DNA from: Candidatus Gallibacteroides avistercoris
GTDB lineage: Bacteria > Bacteroidota > Bacteroidia > Bacteroidales > CHK158-818
Reading direction: 5' to 3'
DNA: 23,895 nt
NCBI GenBank assembly: GCA_018714665.1
Contig: DVNA01000188.1
Coordinates: 1 to 23,895, forward strand
Below are positions 1 to 7,251 of this stretch, piece by piece. The stretch's first letter is position 1. Every line of letters begins with the position of its first letter. A program made the position numbers and the translations under genes. Below the pieces are notes generated by a model that was given only the letters and a program-made list of their open reading frames with translations, did no database searches and was not told the origin of the DNA.

Positions 1-229
1 CATCTCCTGTAAGTAACGAAAGAAAATAGTCATAATGGGAACCATCGTTTGGAATCGGTAAATACTGACAAACTTTTGATATCTCTTTCAACTGATACTC
101 TGTTGGATGGATTGTGGCAAAATAGCAATCGAAATAATCTTTTAGTATATCTGCCAAAGCTAAACTACGGACAAAATGCCCATACCCTATATCAGAACTC
201 GCATCGGCTCTAAAATAAATTTTCTTCAT
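1..229 (-). CDS. pseG: PseG, UDP-2,4-diacetamido-2,4,6-trideoxy-beta-L-altropyranose hydrolase (N-terminal part, cut by left edge)
   Basis: This open frame runs off the left edge; 76 codons are visible. The protein begins MKKIYFRADASSDIGYGHFV and continues RSLALADIL. The RAD-x(5)-GxGH-x(2)-R-x-LALA pattern is the N-terminal signature of PseG, a GT-B-like hydrolase that removes UDP from the 2,4-diacetamido sugar before condensation with phosphoenolpyruvate in pseudaminic acid synthesis. The ATG at 229-227 lies inside the end of pseF (20-base overlap), so translation is probably coupled. The family signature and the pse neighbours make the call solid even though most of the protein is missing. 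The main alternative is a related glycosyltransferase-like protein fused in this position, which is less likely. Confidence 0.85.
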   Translation of the reverse strand, partial: MKKIYFRADASSDIGYGHFVRSLALADILKDYFDCYFATIHPTEYQLKEISKVCQYLPIPNDGSHYDYFLSLLTGD

Positions 230-917
230 TATCTGCCCTTAACAATTGATATTTCATTTCTGCCAATTTCCAATCAATCTCTGTATCTAAATCTTGAACC
301 TCTAATTCTGAAAGAATAAGTCCTCCTGTATTATTTGTAAGAAAGCTTCTAACGGAATAAAAAGATTGGGCTGTCGAAACATAGAACTGACCTGCATCAT
401 GATATATCGGAGGAAGATCTTGAGAACGGGTATTTAAATGTTCCGGCCAAACCATCCCTATTTTACCATCCTCTAAGTTTAACCCTCTTTGTACCGGATA
501 AGAAAAAAGGACTATCGGATAGACAGAATTATATTCTTTATTTATCATCATTTCAAAAGCATCTTTCAAACGATGAGACGTTACAAAAGGAGCCGTAGCA
601 TACAAACAACAAACATTATCAAATATTTGTCCGTTTTCTTTATAGATATCTAAAACCTCCTCTATTACATCTGCAGTAGTTGCATAATCGTTCGACATTT
701 CTGCACTACGATAAAACGGAACGGATGCACCATATTGACGCGCAATTGCAGCAATCTCCTCATCATCGGTAGAGACCATTACTTCGTCAAAAAGACCAGA
801 ATGCAAGGCCGCCTCGATAGAGTAAGCGATGATGGGTTTCCCCATAAACGGTTTGATATTTTTTCGGGGAATACGTTTACTCCCCCCCCGGGCCGGAATA
901 ATGGCTATATTCTTCAT
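210..917 (-). CDS. pseF: PseF, pseudaminic acid (CMP-nonulosonate) cytidylyltransferase
   Basis: Activates the nine-carbon acid pseudaminate with CTP to give CMP-pseudaminate, the donor for surface glycans; cytoplasmic. The 235-residue length is normal. Residues 7-20 (IPARGGSKRIPRKN) form the nucleotide-binding loop of CMP-sugar synthetases, and VSTDDEEI near residue 48 and RSQDLPPIYHDAGQFY near residue 165 are typical of PseF/NeuA. Sequence alone does not separate PseF from NeuA (sialic) or LegF; the choice of PseF rests on pseB and pseC upstream and pseG downstream. Its ATG overlaps the stop of the preceding acyltransferase (ATGA, 4 bases) and its end overlaps pseG by 20 bases. Codons 10-12 form a run of eight G residues, a possible slippage site. 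Confidence 0.92.
   Translation of the reverse strand: MKNIAIIPARGGSKRIPRKNIKPFMGKPIIAYSIEAALHSGLFDEVMVSTDDEEIAAIARQYGASVPFYRSAEMSNDYATTADVIEEVLDIYKENGQIFDNVCCLYATAPFVTSHRLKDAFEMMINKEYNSVYPIVLFSYPVQRGLNLEDGKIGMVWPEHLNTRSQDLPPIYHDAGQFYVSTAQSFYSVRSFLTNNTGGLILSELEVQDLDTEIDWKLAEMKYQLLRADNEENLF
882..889 (-). repeat. Homopolymer tract G8 inside the pseF coding start
   Basis: Eight consecutive C residues on the plus strand give eight G residues in the sense strand of pseF, covering Arg10-Gly11-Gly12 as CGG GGG GGG. Both glycines use GGG although the motif needs only GGN. Runs of this length near the 5' end of surface-glycan genes are typical slipped-strand sites in other bacteria. Whether this one varies cannot be seen here. 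Confidence 0.6.
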
Positions 918-1633
918 TTTTTTTCTTTAAACTGAGCTAATAGAGAATGTCCATACATTTGAGGGCTATTTTTTTTTATCACCAAATTCGGAGAACTTCC
1001 AAAAACAAGACTATAAGGAGGTATATCGCAATCTTTTATATATGTATTGCTCGCGATAACACTATGGTGACCAATATGCGAATTCCCCACAATTTTCGAA
1101 CCGGGCATCATAAAAACCCAATCTTCAAGAACCGGAACATGTCCATTATTATTCCCCAAAGTACAATTTTGTAGAATATAAAAATAATTTCCAATCTTTG
1201 TTCCGGGTGCAATAACTATTCCTAATGAATGACCTATTTTAAATATCGGTGGTAACTCGACCGTACAATAAATATCACAAGCATTAAGCATTTTATTCAG
1301 TCGAAATATCTTTTCAGCTAACCTCTTATATATCAGAGAAGAATCTTCCTCTTGATTATCAGACAATAGAGATATATATCGTTTATAGATAGTATTACTT
1401 AGGAAATACAAAAAAACGGAATGTTGATCTGCATGTAATATATCAAAATAGGTCTGTCCATTTTTTGAATAATAACGGTCAGTACTTACTTCAAAACATT
1501 TTTCACACCGTAACAATACGTTATCTATATTTTTCTCTATGATATTCCTTTCCTCTGATGTAATAGGGAAAATAGAATTTAATTGATGTGTCGTTATCGA
1601 CACAATTTCTTCTTTACTATAAGATAAAATCAT
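914..1633 (-). CDS. Left-handed beta-helix acyltransferase, serine acetyltransferase-like, in the pse operon
   Basis: A 239-residue protein of the hexapeptide-repeat acyltransferase superfamily, which transfers acetyl (or another acyl) from CoA. Residues 1-115 are predicted helical, as in CysE-type serine acetyltransferases. Residues about 134-215 carry hexapeptide turns (KIGHSLGIVIAPGTKIGN, then GSKIVGNSHIGHHSVIASN), followed by the IPPYSLVFGSSPN stretch that ends many such coils. It sits between pseC and pseF, where many operons carry pseH, the N-acetyltransferase acting on the 4-amino group. I see no GNAT-type PseH in the window, so it may fill that step or decorate the sugar; this is inference, and PseH could lie beyond the left edge. 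It is probably not a housekeeping cysteine-synthesis enzyme. It is notably AT-rich and contains an A9 run near its end. Confidence 0.8.
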   Translation of the reverse strand: MILSYSKEEIVSITTHQLNSIFPITSEERNIIEKNIDNVLLRCEKCFEVSTDRYYSKNGQTYFDILHADQHSVFLYFLSNTIYKRYISLLSDNQEEDSSLIYKRLAEKIFRLNKMLNACDIYCTVELPPIFKIGHSLGIVIAPGTKIGNYFYILQNCTLGNNNGHVPVLEDWVFMMPGSKIVGNSHIGHHSVIASNTYIKDCDIPPYSLVFGSSPNLVIKKNSPQMYGHSLLAQFKEKK

Positions 1634-1658
1634 AACTTATTCGATTTAATGATTAAAA

Positions 1659-1956
1659 TTAAGTATATCCCCCGAAAACAAATAAATTATCTGGTATAAT
1701 CTCGATCTTTTATACAAACATTCGATGCAATTGTAACACTGTCTCCCATTATACATCCAATTATCAAAAAATTTATACCCATTCCAACATAATATCCTTA
1801 TCTCAGAGAGATACTTCTATTTGTTTTCAACCGCTTTAACGTCTTATCGAAAGCAGCTTCCAACAATACTTTATCTTCTTGTCCGAATGTAAAGATATTT
1901 GTCAGTTGTTTTTCAACCAATAACAATATTTCAGAGGGGGCAATAGCAAACTTCAT
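1659..1956 (-). pseudogene. Relic of a serine acetyltransferase-like beta-helix acyltransferase
   Basis: The ATG at 1956 lies one base after the pseC stop. It opens a 52-codon frame (stop at 1798-1800) starting MKFAIAPSEILLLVEKQLTN. This aligns without gaps to the N-terminus of the intact acyltransferase downstream (shared EI, QL, IF, E and D positions). Directly after the stop, the same frame reads GDSVTIASNVCIKDRD, matching HHSVIASNTYIKDCD of the intact protein (about residues 189-203). After a one-base shift it continues IIPDNLFVFGGYT, matching IPPYSLVFGSSPN. So the start and end of an acyltransferase gene are present, but the middle (about residues 55-170) is deleted and there is at least one stop and one frameshift. 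Tight spacing to pseC suggests it was once a working gene of this operon. Confidence 0.8.
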
Positions 1957-1957
1957 T

Positions 1958-3121
1958 TTATCTTCGAGTTACAAATTCTATTACTTTTTCTATCACATAC
2001 TGCTGTTCTTCGTCTGTCAAGGTGGGGTACATTGGCAAGCTCAGACAGTGTTCATAATACGCTTCGACAACAGGTAAATCGCCTTTCTTGTTTCCTAACT
2101 GCCGGTAATAGGGCATCAGGTGCAAGGGTACGTAATGAACCTGTGCATAAATTTTATTTTCGTGCAGATAGTTGTACAGTCCCAACCGATCGGCTACCTG
2201 TATGATATACAAGTGATAGGCATGGTAGATGTTTTCGGCAACATACGGTGTACGGATACCTGAAATAGGAGCAAAAGCTTCGTTATACGTACGGGCAATC
2301 TGTTGACGACGATCGAGACCTGCATCAGCCCTACGGAGTTGAGATATTCCAAGCGCCGCCTGGAAATCGGTTATCCGGTAGTTGAATCCCAACTCTTGCA
2401 TTTCGTAATACCATCCGCCGTGATTTTCTTCCAAACGTCCCGGGTCTTTGGTTATACCGTGTGTACGGTAAAGGCACAAACTGTCGTAAACATCTTTACG
2501 GTTGGTCGTTACCATGCCTCCTTCTCCGGTGGCAATGTGTTTTACGGGATGGAACGAAAATACGCTTGCTTCGGCCAACCCGCTTCCGCAATATTGTTTT
2601 TTTCCCTTGCTGTCGATAAAATATCCGCCGGGAGCGTGGCAGGCATCTTCCAATATCCACAAGCCGTATTCATCGGCAACGGCCCGGAAGGCTTCGAGAT
2701 CGACCGGATATCCGGCAAAATCAACCGGGACTATTCCTTTATATGTTCCCTTGGGAGATGCAGCCAGCAACGCTTTCAGTTTCTCGATATCCATCAAATA
2801 GGTGTCTTGATCGACATCGCAAAATACCACCTCCCCGCCACAATAACGGATACAGTTGGCACTGGCGGCAAATGTCATCGGGGTAACAATCACTTTATCT
2901 CCCGGTTTGACGCCGAAAGCCTTTGCAGCCAAATGCAGACCGGCCGTAGCATTGTTCACCGCAACGGCATACCGGGCCCCTACATAGGAAGCAAACGCCT
3001 CTTCAAACTCTTTTATCTTGGGGCCTTGTGTCAGATAGTCCGATTGAAGCGTCGATATTACAGCCTCGATATCTTCGGCTGTAATGTGCTGGCGTCCATA
3101 AGGAATTGGTTTTTCTATCAT
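1958..3121 (-). CDS. pseC: PseC, UDP-4-amino-4,6-dideoxy-N-acetyl-beta-L-altrosamine aminotransferase
   Basis: PLP-dependent DegT/DnrJ/EryC1 (type I fold) aminotransferase that puts the 4-amino group on the keto sugar made by PseB, using glutamate as donor. It has 387 residues, the usual length. The Schiff-base lysine is K194 in FSFHPVKHIATGEGG, with the cofactor-binding aspartate D159 in LEDACHA; the start MIEKPIPYGRQHITAEDIEA is typical of PseC. Its ATG overlaps the pseB stop by 4 bases, as expected for enzymes of consecutive steps. Codon use and composition match ugd, uxs and pseB, unlike the AT-rich genes that follow it. DegT-family relatives act on other amino sugars, but the pseB pairing makes PseC the best call. 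Confidence 0.93.
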   Translation of the reverse strand: MIEKPIPYGRQHITAEDIEAVISTLQSDYLTQGPKIKEFEEAFASYVGARYAVAVNNATAGLHLAAKAFGVKPGDKVIVTPMTFAASANCIRYCGGEVVFCDVDQDTYLMDIEKLKALLAASPKGTYKGIVPVDFAGYPVDLEAFRAVADEYGLWILEDACHAPGGYFIDSKGKKQYCGSGLAEASVFSFHPVKHIATGEGGMVTTNRKDVYDSLCLYRTHGITKDPGRLEENHGGWYYEMQELGFNYRITDFQAALGISQLRRADAGLDRRQQIARTYNEAFAPISGIRTPYVAENIYHAYHLYIIQVADRLGLYNYLHENKIYAQVHYVPLHLMPYYRQLGNKKGDLPVVEAYYEHCLSLPMYPTLTDEEQQYVIEKVIEFVTRR

Positions 3122-4134
3122 TTTACTACAAAATTAGGATCGCAATATTTGACTATTTTTTCGCGCATCGACTCTACGGTTTCCCACTCGGTATTTTTAT
3201 CCGAGCTGTAATGGAACCCTTCGGGTACGGGCGTTGCATGATGGTGTTCCAGATAATCGGAACGTTTATGTTTAAACGATACCGACGGAAGGATGGCATA
3301 ATATTTGCCTAAATCAATCGTATTCATGGAATCGGTTACGGTAATCATCTCTTCGTGGAGTTTTTCTCCCGGACGGATCCCGACAACCACTTGTTTGGCA
3401 TTCGGAGCAATAGCTTCGGCTACCGTTACAATCTTATAGGAGGGTATTTTCGGTACAAAAATTTCTCCTCCCAGATGATTGCCGATGGCAAACAAAACCA
3501 AATCGACTCCGGCTTGGAGCGAAATATTAAACCGGGTCATATCTTTATGGGTAATGGGAATAACTCCTGTTTCGCGTTTACTGATAAAGAACGGGATAAC
3601 TGACCCGCGGGAACCCATTACATTCCCATAACGGACAACGGAGAAACGGATATCACGTTTACCACTTATATTGTTGGCGGCCACAAAAAGTTTGTCTGAG
3701 CACAATTTAGTCGCTCCATAGAGATTGATTGGGGCACAGGCCTTGTCGGTAGAAAGAGCCACCACATGCTTCACTTGGGTCTGCAAAGCGGCATTTATAA
3801 CATTTTGGGCTCCATGTACATTGGTTTTGATACATTCTTCGGGATTGTACTCTGCGGTATCCACTTGCTTAATGGCAGCAGCATGTATGATGACATCGAT
3901 ATCTTCACACGCCCGTTTCAACCGATCGGCGTCCCGAACATCGCCGATAAAAAAGCGCAACTGGGGATATTGGTCGTGCGGATATTTTTGTTTCAGTTCA
4001 AATTGTTTCAGTTCATCTCGTGAATAGATTACGATTCTTTTTACTTCCGGATAACGGTTCAAAATGGTTTCTACGAATTTTTTTCCAAAAGAACCGGTAC
4101 CTCCGGTAATTAAAACTGACTTGTGATTTAGCAT
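3118..4134 (-). CDS. pseB: PseB, UDP-N-acetylglucosamine 4,6-dehydratase (inverting)
   Basis: First committed enzyme of pseudaminic acid synthesis: converts UDP-GlcNAc to the 4-keto-6-deoxy-L-arabino sugar with inversion at C5, using bound NADP(H). This is a 338-residue extended short-chain dehydrogenase. The Rossmann glycine motif GGTGSFG is at residues 11-17. The FlaA1/PseB-type catalytic residues D130 and K131 (LSTDKA) and Y139/K143 (YGATK) are present, as are HAAAIKQVD (85-92) and RYGNVMGSRGSVIPFF. This pattern is that of the soluble short PseB/FlaA1 type, not the membrane-bound PglF/WbpM type. It lies 25 bases after uxs and overlaps pseC by 4 bases. Confidence 0.94.
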   Translation of the reverse strand: MLNHKSVLITGGTGSFGKKFVETILNRYPEVKRIVIYSRDELKQFELKQKYPHDQYPQLRFFIGDVRDADRLKRACEDIDVIIHAAAIKQVDTAEYNPEECIKTNVHGAQNVINAALQTQVKHVVALSTDKACAPINLYGATKLCSDKLFVAANNISGKRDIRFSVVRYGNVMGSRGSVIPFFISKRETGVIPITHKDMTRFNISLQAGVDLVLFAIGNHLGGEIFVPKIPSYKIVTVAEAIAPNAKQVVVGIRPGEKLHEEMITVTDSMNTIDLGKYYAILPSVSFKHKRSDYLEHHHATPVPEGFHYSSDKNTEWETVESMREKIVKYCDPNFVVK

Positions 4135-4159
4135 CTTTTTGTATATTTAGTTTGTATTG

Positions 4160-5101
4160 CTATTTCTCTATTATACGGCGAAAATATTCGATGGTTTTTT
4201 CCAATCCTTCGTCCAATGTTACAACTGGTCGCCAACCTCCCAAACGCTCGGAGGCCAACGTAATATCCGGACGGCGTTGCTTGGGATCGTCTGCCGGCAA
4301 AGGCAAGAATTGCAATTTCGAACGCGAACCAGTCATATGGAGAATCTTTTCGGCCAGTTCCAACATGGTAAACTCTCCGGGATTCCCGATATTTACCGGG
4401 CCTGTAAAATCATCCGGGGTATCCATCATGCGTACCATCGCTTCAATAAGATCATCCACATATTGGAAACTGCGCGACTGGCTACCGTCTCCATAAATGG
4501 TTATATCTTTTCCCTGCAATGCCTGGACGATAAAATTCGATACTACCCGTCCATCGTTCGGGTGCATACGGGGGCCATACGTATTGAAGATCCGGATAAT
4601 CTTAATCCGTACCCGGTTCTGCCGGTAATAATCCATAAACAGGGTTTCGGCGCACCGCTTGCCTTCGTCGTAACAAGAACGTACGCCTATCGGGTTTACG
4701 TTTCCCCAATAATCTTCCCGCTGCGGATGCTCGGCCGGATCGCCGTAAACTTCGCTGGTAGAGGCCTGCAAAATTTTAGCACGTGTCCGTTTCGCCAATC
4801 CCAGCATATTGATCGCTCCCATAACGGAGGTTTTGGTGGTTTTGATGGGATTGTATTGATAATGCACCGGGGATGCTGGACAGGCCAAGTTATAAATCTC
4901 ATCTACTTCGGCGTAATATGGTTCGATGAGATCGTGACGAACCAACTCGAAATTGTGATTATCGAGCAGATGACGGACATTGTCTTTACTACCGGTAAAA
5001 TAATTGTCCAGACAGATCACATCGTTCCCCTCTTTAAGTAATCGCTCGCAGAGGTGCGAACCGATGAACCCGGCTCCTCCGGTAATCAAGATTCGTTTCA
5101 T
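4160..5101 (-). CDS. uxs: UDP-glucuronate decarboxylase (UDP-xylose synthase)
   Basis: Oxidises and decarboxylates UDP-glucuronate to UDP-xylose using tightly bound NAD+; cytoplasmic. It is a 313-residue extended short-chain dehydrogenase with GGAGFIGSH at residues 8-16, the catalytic region QASTSEVYGDP (112-122) and the YDEGK motif (Y144, K148), each characteristic of UXS. It also has NTYGPRMHPNDGRVVSNF and SRSFQYVDDLIEAM. It lies only 5 bases after ugd, whose product is its substrate, so the pair forms a short UDP-glucose to UDP-xylose route. A UDP-glucuronate 4-epimerase would be the alternative, but the SEVYGDPxxHPQ and HPNDGRVVSNF patterns favour UXS. Confidence 0.93.
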   Translation of the reverse strand: MKRILITGGAGFIGSHLCERLLKEGNDVICLDNYFTGSKDNVRHLLDNHNFELVRHDLIEPYYAEVDEIYNLACPASPVHYQYNPIKTTKTSVMGAINMLGLAKRTRAKILQASTSEVYGDPAEHPQREDYWGNVNPIGVRSCYDEGKRCAETLFMDYYRQNRVRIKIIRIFNTYGPRMHPNDGRVVSNFIVQALQGKDITIYGDGSQSRSFQYVDDLIEAMVRMMDTPDDFTGPVNIGNPGEFTMLELAEKILHMTGSRSKLQFLPLPADDPKQRRPDITLASERLGGWRPVVTLDEGLEKTIEYFRRIIEK

Positions 5102-5106
5102 TTCTG

Positions 5107-6429
5107 TTATTCTCTTTTTTTACCGATTCCAAAATAGCGAAAGCCTTCGGCCTTCAAATAACCTGCATCGTAAATATTACGACCGTCTATGATCACATTC
5201 CCCCTCATCCGTGAACGAATGACTTTCCATTCCGGCAACCGGAATTGTTTCCATTCAGTTATCAAGATAAGGGCGTCGGCATTCTCCACAGCATGATAGG
5301 GGTCTGTACAATACGTTACCTTATCACCGAGGTTCAACCGGGCTTCGTCCATGGCCACCGGATCGAACACCTGTATCCGGGCTCCGGCATTCCACAACCG
5401 ATCGATGACAACCAAAGACGGGGCTTGCCGCATATCGTCCGTTTCCGGTTTGAAAGCCAATCCCCAGACGGCAACCACTTTATCTTGCAGACAACCGTCG
5501 AAAATTTCCGACAATTTATCGAACAGGATTCCCTTTTGCCGGTTGTTCACCTCTTCGACGGCTTCTATCAAACTCATTTTGTAGCCGTATGCCAAGCCGG
5601 TACGAGCCAATGCCTGTACATCTTTGGGGAAACAGGAACCTCCATATCCGCATCCGGCATACAGAAAATACTTGCCAATACGATCGTCCGTACCGATTCC
5701 TTTTCGTACCATTTCAATGTCGGCACCTACCCGTTCACACAAATTGGCTACTTCGTTCATAAAACTGATACGCGTAGCCAACATGGCATTGGCGGCATAT
5801 TTAGTCATCTCGGCAGAGGGTATATCCATGAACAGAATCGGATACCCGTTCAACAAAAAGGGACGGTACAACCGTTCCATCAAGTTTCGTGCCTTCGAAC
5901 TTTCTACTCCAACAACAACCCGATTGGGTGTCATAAAATCTTTTATGGCAGCTCCCTCTTTCAGAAATTCCGGATTCGAGGCAACATCGAACGAAATATC
6001 GACACCTCGCTTATCCAACTCTTCCTGGATAACCGCTTTCACATGCCGGGCTGTCCCCACCGGGACTGTACTTTTAGTAACAAATACAACGTATTGCGTT
6101 AAATATTTTCCTACTGTCCGGGCTACATCCAGCACATATTTCAAATCGGCACTTCCATCCTCTCCCGGAGGGGTACCTACGGCGCAGAAAACCAGTTCAA
6201 CTTCATTTAGTACAGCCGACAATTCCGTGGAAAAACTCAATCGTCCTTCCCGGACATTTTTTTTCACCAGCTCCTCTAATCCCGGTTCATAGATGGGCAT
6301 CGTACCGTTTCTGAGTAACGCAATCTTGTTTATGTCAATATCTACGCAGGTTACATTCGTTCCCATCTCTGCGAAGCAGGCTCCACTGACCAGCCCTACG
6401 TAACCCGTTCCTACAATTGCTATCTTCAT
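5107..6429 (-). CDS. ugd: UDP-glucose 6-dehydrogenase
   Basis: Oxidises UDP-glucose to UDP-glucuronate with two NAD+; cytoplasmic, supplies capsule precursors. It has 440 residues, the usual length for the bacterial TuaD/RkpK type. The NAD-binding GTGYVG is at residues 7-12, the K210 region reads MTKYAANAMLATRISFMNE, and the catalytic cysteine is C266 in GYGGSCFPKD. AVWGLAFKPETDDMRQAPS opens the C-terminal UDP-binding domain. It is the first enzyme gene after upxY, separated from it by 287 bases containing a candidate internal promoter. GDP-mannose dehydrogenase is excluded by the FPKD context and the uxs partner. Confidence 0.95.
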   Translation of the reverse strand: MKIAIVGTGYVGLVSGACFAEMGTNVTCVDIDINKIALLRNGTMPIYEPGLEELVKKNVREGRLSFSTELSAVLNEVELVFCAVGTPPGEDGSADLKYVLDVARTVGKYLTQYVVFVTKSTVPVGTARHVKAVIQEELDKRGVDISFDVASNPEFLKEGAAIKDFMTPNRVVVGVESSKARNLMERLYRPFLLNGYPILFMDIPSAEMTKYAANAMLATRISFMNEVANLCERVGADIEMVRKGIGTDDRIGKYFLYAGCGYGGSCFPKDVQALARTGLAYGYKMSLIEAVEEVNNRQKGILFDKLSEIFDGCLQDKVVAVWGLAFKPETDDMRQAPSLVVIDRLWNAGARIQVFDPVAMDEARLNLGDKVTYCTDPYHAVENADALILITEWKQFRLPEWKVIRSRMRGNVIIDGRNIYDAGYLKAEGFRYFGIGKKRE

Positions 6430-6516
6430 AACGATACAAATAGTCTTTTTAACCTCAAAATCTTACTACGAATCTTGAAAATCGAAAATTTCCAACTCTC
6501 GCAACTGCACACCAAA

Positions 6517-6548
6517 GGTCGGTTACTCCCAGCAAAGAACAACCAACC
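6517..6548 (-). other. Hairpin in the leader between upxY and ugd
   Basis: On the minus strand GGTTGGTT (6548-6541) can pair with AACCGACC (6524-6517): eight pairs including one G-U, around a 16-base loop. No T-run follows, so it is not a terminator. It may structure the ugd leader. Role unknown. Confidence 0.3.
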
Positions 6549-6613
6549 AGCTAAATATCATACACATACGTGTTTTATATCACCGTCTTAAAAATCAACG
6601 ATAAAACAACTTA

Positions 6614-6645
6614 CAAAGTTACTATCTTTCTTTTTAAATAAGAAA
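6614..6645 (-). promoter_or_regulatory. Candidate Bacteroidota promoter for ugd and the downstream operon
   Basis: The minus strand reads TTTC (6645-6642), 20 bases, then TAACTTTG (6621-6614). This fits the Bacteroidota housekeeping consensus TTTG-N20-TAnnTTTG with one mismatch in the -33 box. It would place transcription start near 6607 and give ugd a leader of about 178 nt. If used, the sugar-nucleotide genes could be expressed without reading through upxY. Confidence 0.45.
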
Positions 6646-6680
6646 AATTTGATTACAAAAAAGCCAAGAGAAGAAAGAGA

Positions 6681-6715
6681 GTAAAATCCTTTGACTTATC
6701 TCCCCGAACAAAGGA
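6681..6715 (-). terminator. Weak hairpin just after upxY, possible attenuator
   Basis: On the minus strand TCCTTTG can pair with CAAAGGA (plus 6709-6715 with 6687-6693; 15-base loop), followed by TTTTAC. The stem is only seven pairs and mostly A/T, so any termination would be partial. It starts two bases after the upxY stop. Confidence 0.3.
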
Positions 6716-6716
6716 A

Positions 6717-7205
6717 TTATAAAGAAAGGCTTTTCTTTTTTACCGTATCCAGTTTCACACAAACCGTTGCCCCCAACTGTTCTAAAAACAGAGCCAGGTA
6801 ATTTCGTTTAATCCGTTGAATCTTACCCGATATATTTTTCAGCGTACCGCAAATAACTTCCACCTCATCGCCCGGACAAAGAGCATTTTCTGCGGCTTTA
6901 CTTAAAAATTTCCGAATGGCATCGATTTCCTGATCCCTCACAATGGCAGGAGCGCCGTCGTAATATACAATCTTTGAAACTCCATTCACCTTTAACAAGG
7001 AGCGCAAATCCGGCTCTGAACAATGTACAAACAGATAAGAAGGATACAAGGGCATTTCTACGATTTTAATCCGGTCAGACCACACCCGAGGCGAACGATG
7101 CAACGGCAACCAGCACTCTATCCCCAAGCTATCCAAACGTTCTTTTACCCGTTTTTCTGCCCGAGGTGCTGTATATATAGCATACCACTGTCTCCCCTTT
7201 TCCAT
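6717..7205 (-). CDS. upxY: UpxY-type NusG-like transcription antiterminator of the polysaccharide operon
   Basis: A NusG paralogue (162 residues) of the UpxY/RfaH-like group that lets RNA polymerase read through the leader of its own surface-polysaccharide operon. The NGN domain covers residues 5-100, with WYAIYTAPRAEKRV near the start, LPLHRSPRVWSDRIKIVE and the conserved PLYPSYLFVH (52-61). A C-terminal KOW-like segment begins PGDEVEVICG (111-120). I chose the ATG at 7205 because homology starts there; the frame stays open to 7670, but the added residues are antisense to the MATE gene and low in plausibility. It is the first gene of the ugd-uxs-pse operon. No UpxZ partner follows, unlike the classic Bacteroides capsule loci. 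Confidence 0.9.
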   Translation of the reverse strand: MEKGRQWYAIYTAPRAEKRVKERLDSLGIECWLPLHRSPRVWSDRIKIVEMPLYPSYLFVHCSEPDLRSLLKVNGVSKIVYYDGAPAIVRDQEIDAIRKFLSKAAENALCPGDEVEVICGTLKNISGKIQRIKRNYLALFLEQLGATVCVKLDTVKKKSLSL

Positions 7206-7251
7206 TTTTGCCACTTTTGTATTACGAAAATAACACTTTTTTACCAAAGAA

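Noticed and set aside
210..917. NeuA (CMP-sialate synthetase) as identity of the cytidylyltransferase
   Set aside because: The motif is shared, but pseB, pseC and pseG flank it and no neuB/neuC-type gene is present.
914..1633. Housekeeping cysE serine acetyltransferase
   Set aside because: The gene is embedded by a 4-base overlap in the pse operon and has a diverged sequence, so a sugar acyltransferase role is more likely.
2303..3211. 302-codon plus-strand open frame
   Set aside because: Antisense to pseC and the end of pseB; no recognisable domain.
4157..5041. 294-codon plus-strand open frame
   Set aside because: Antisense to the UDP-xylose synthase gene; no domain or plausible start context.
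5245..6102. 285-codon plus-strand open frame
   Set aside because: Antisense to ugd; no protein-like features.
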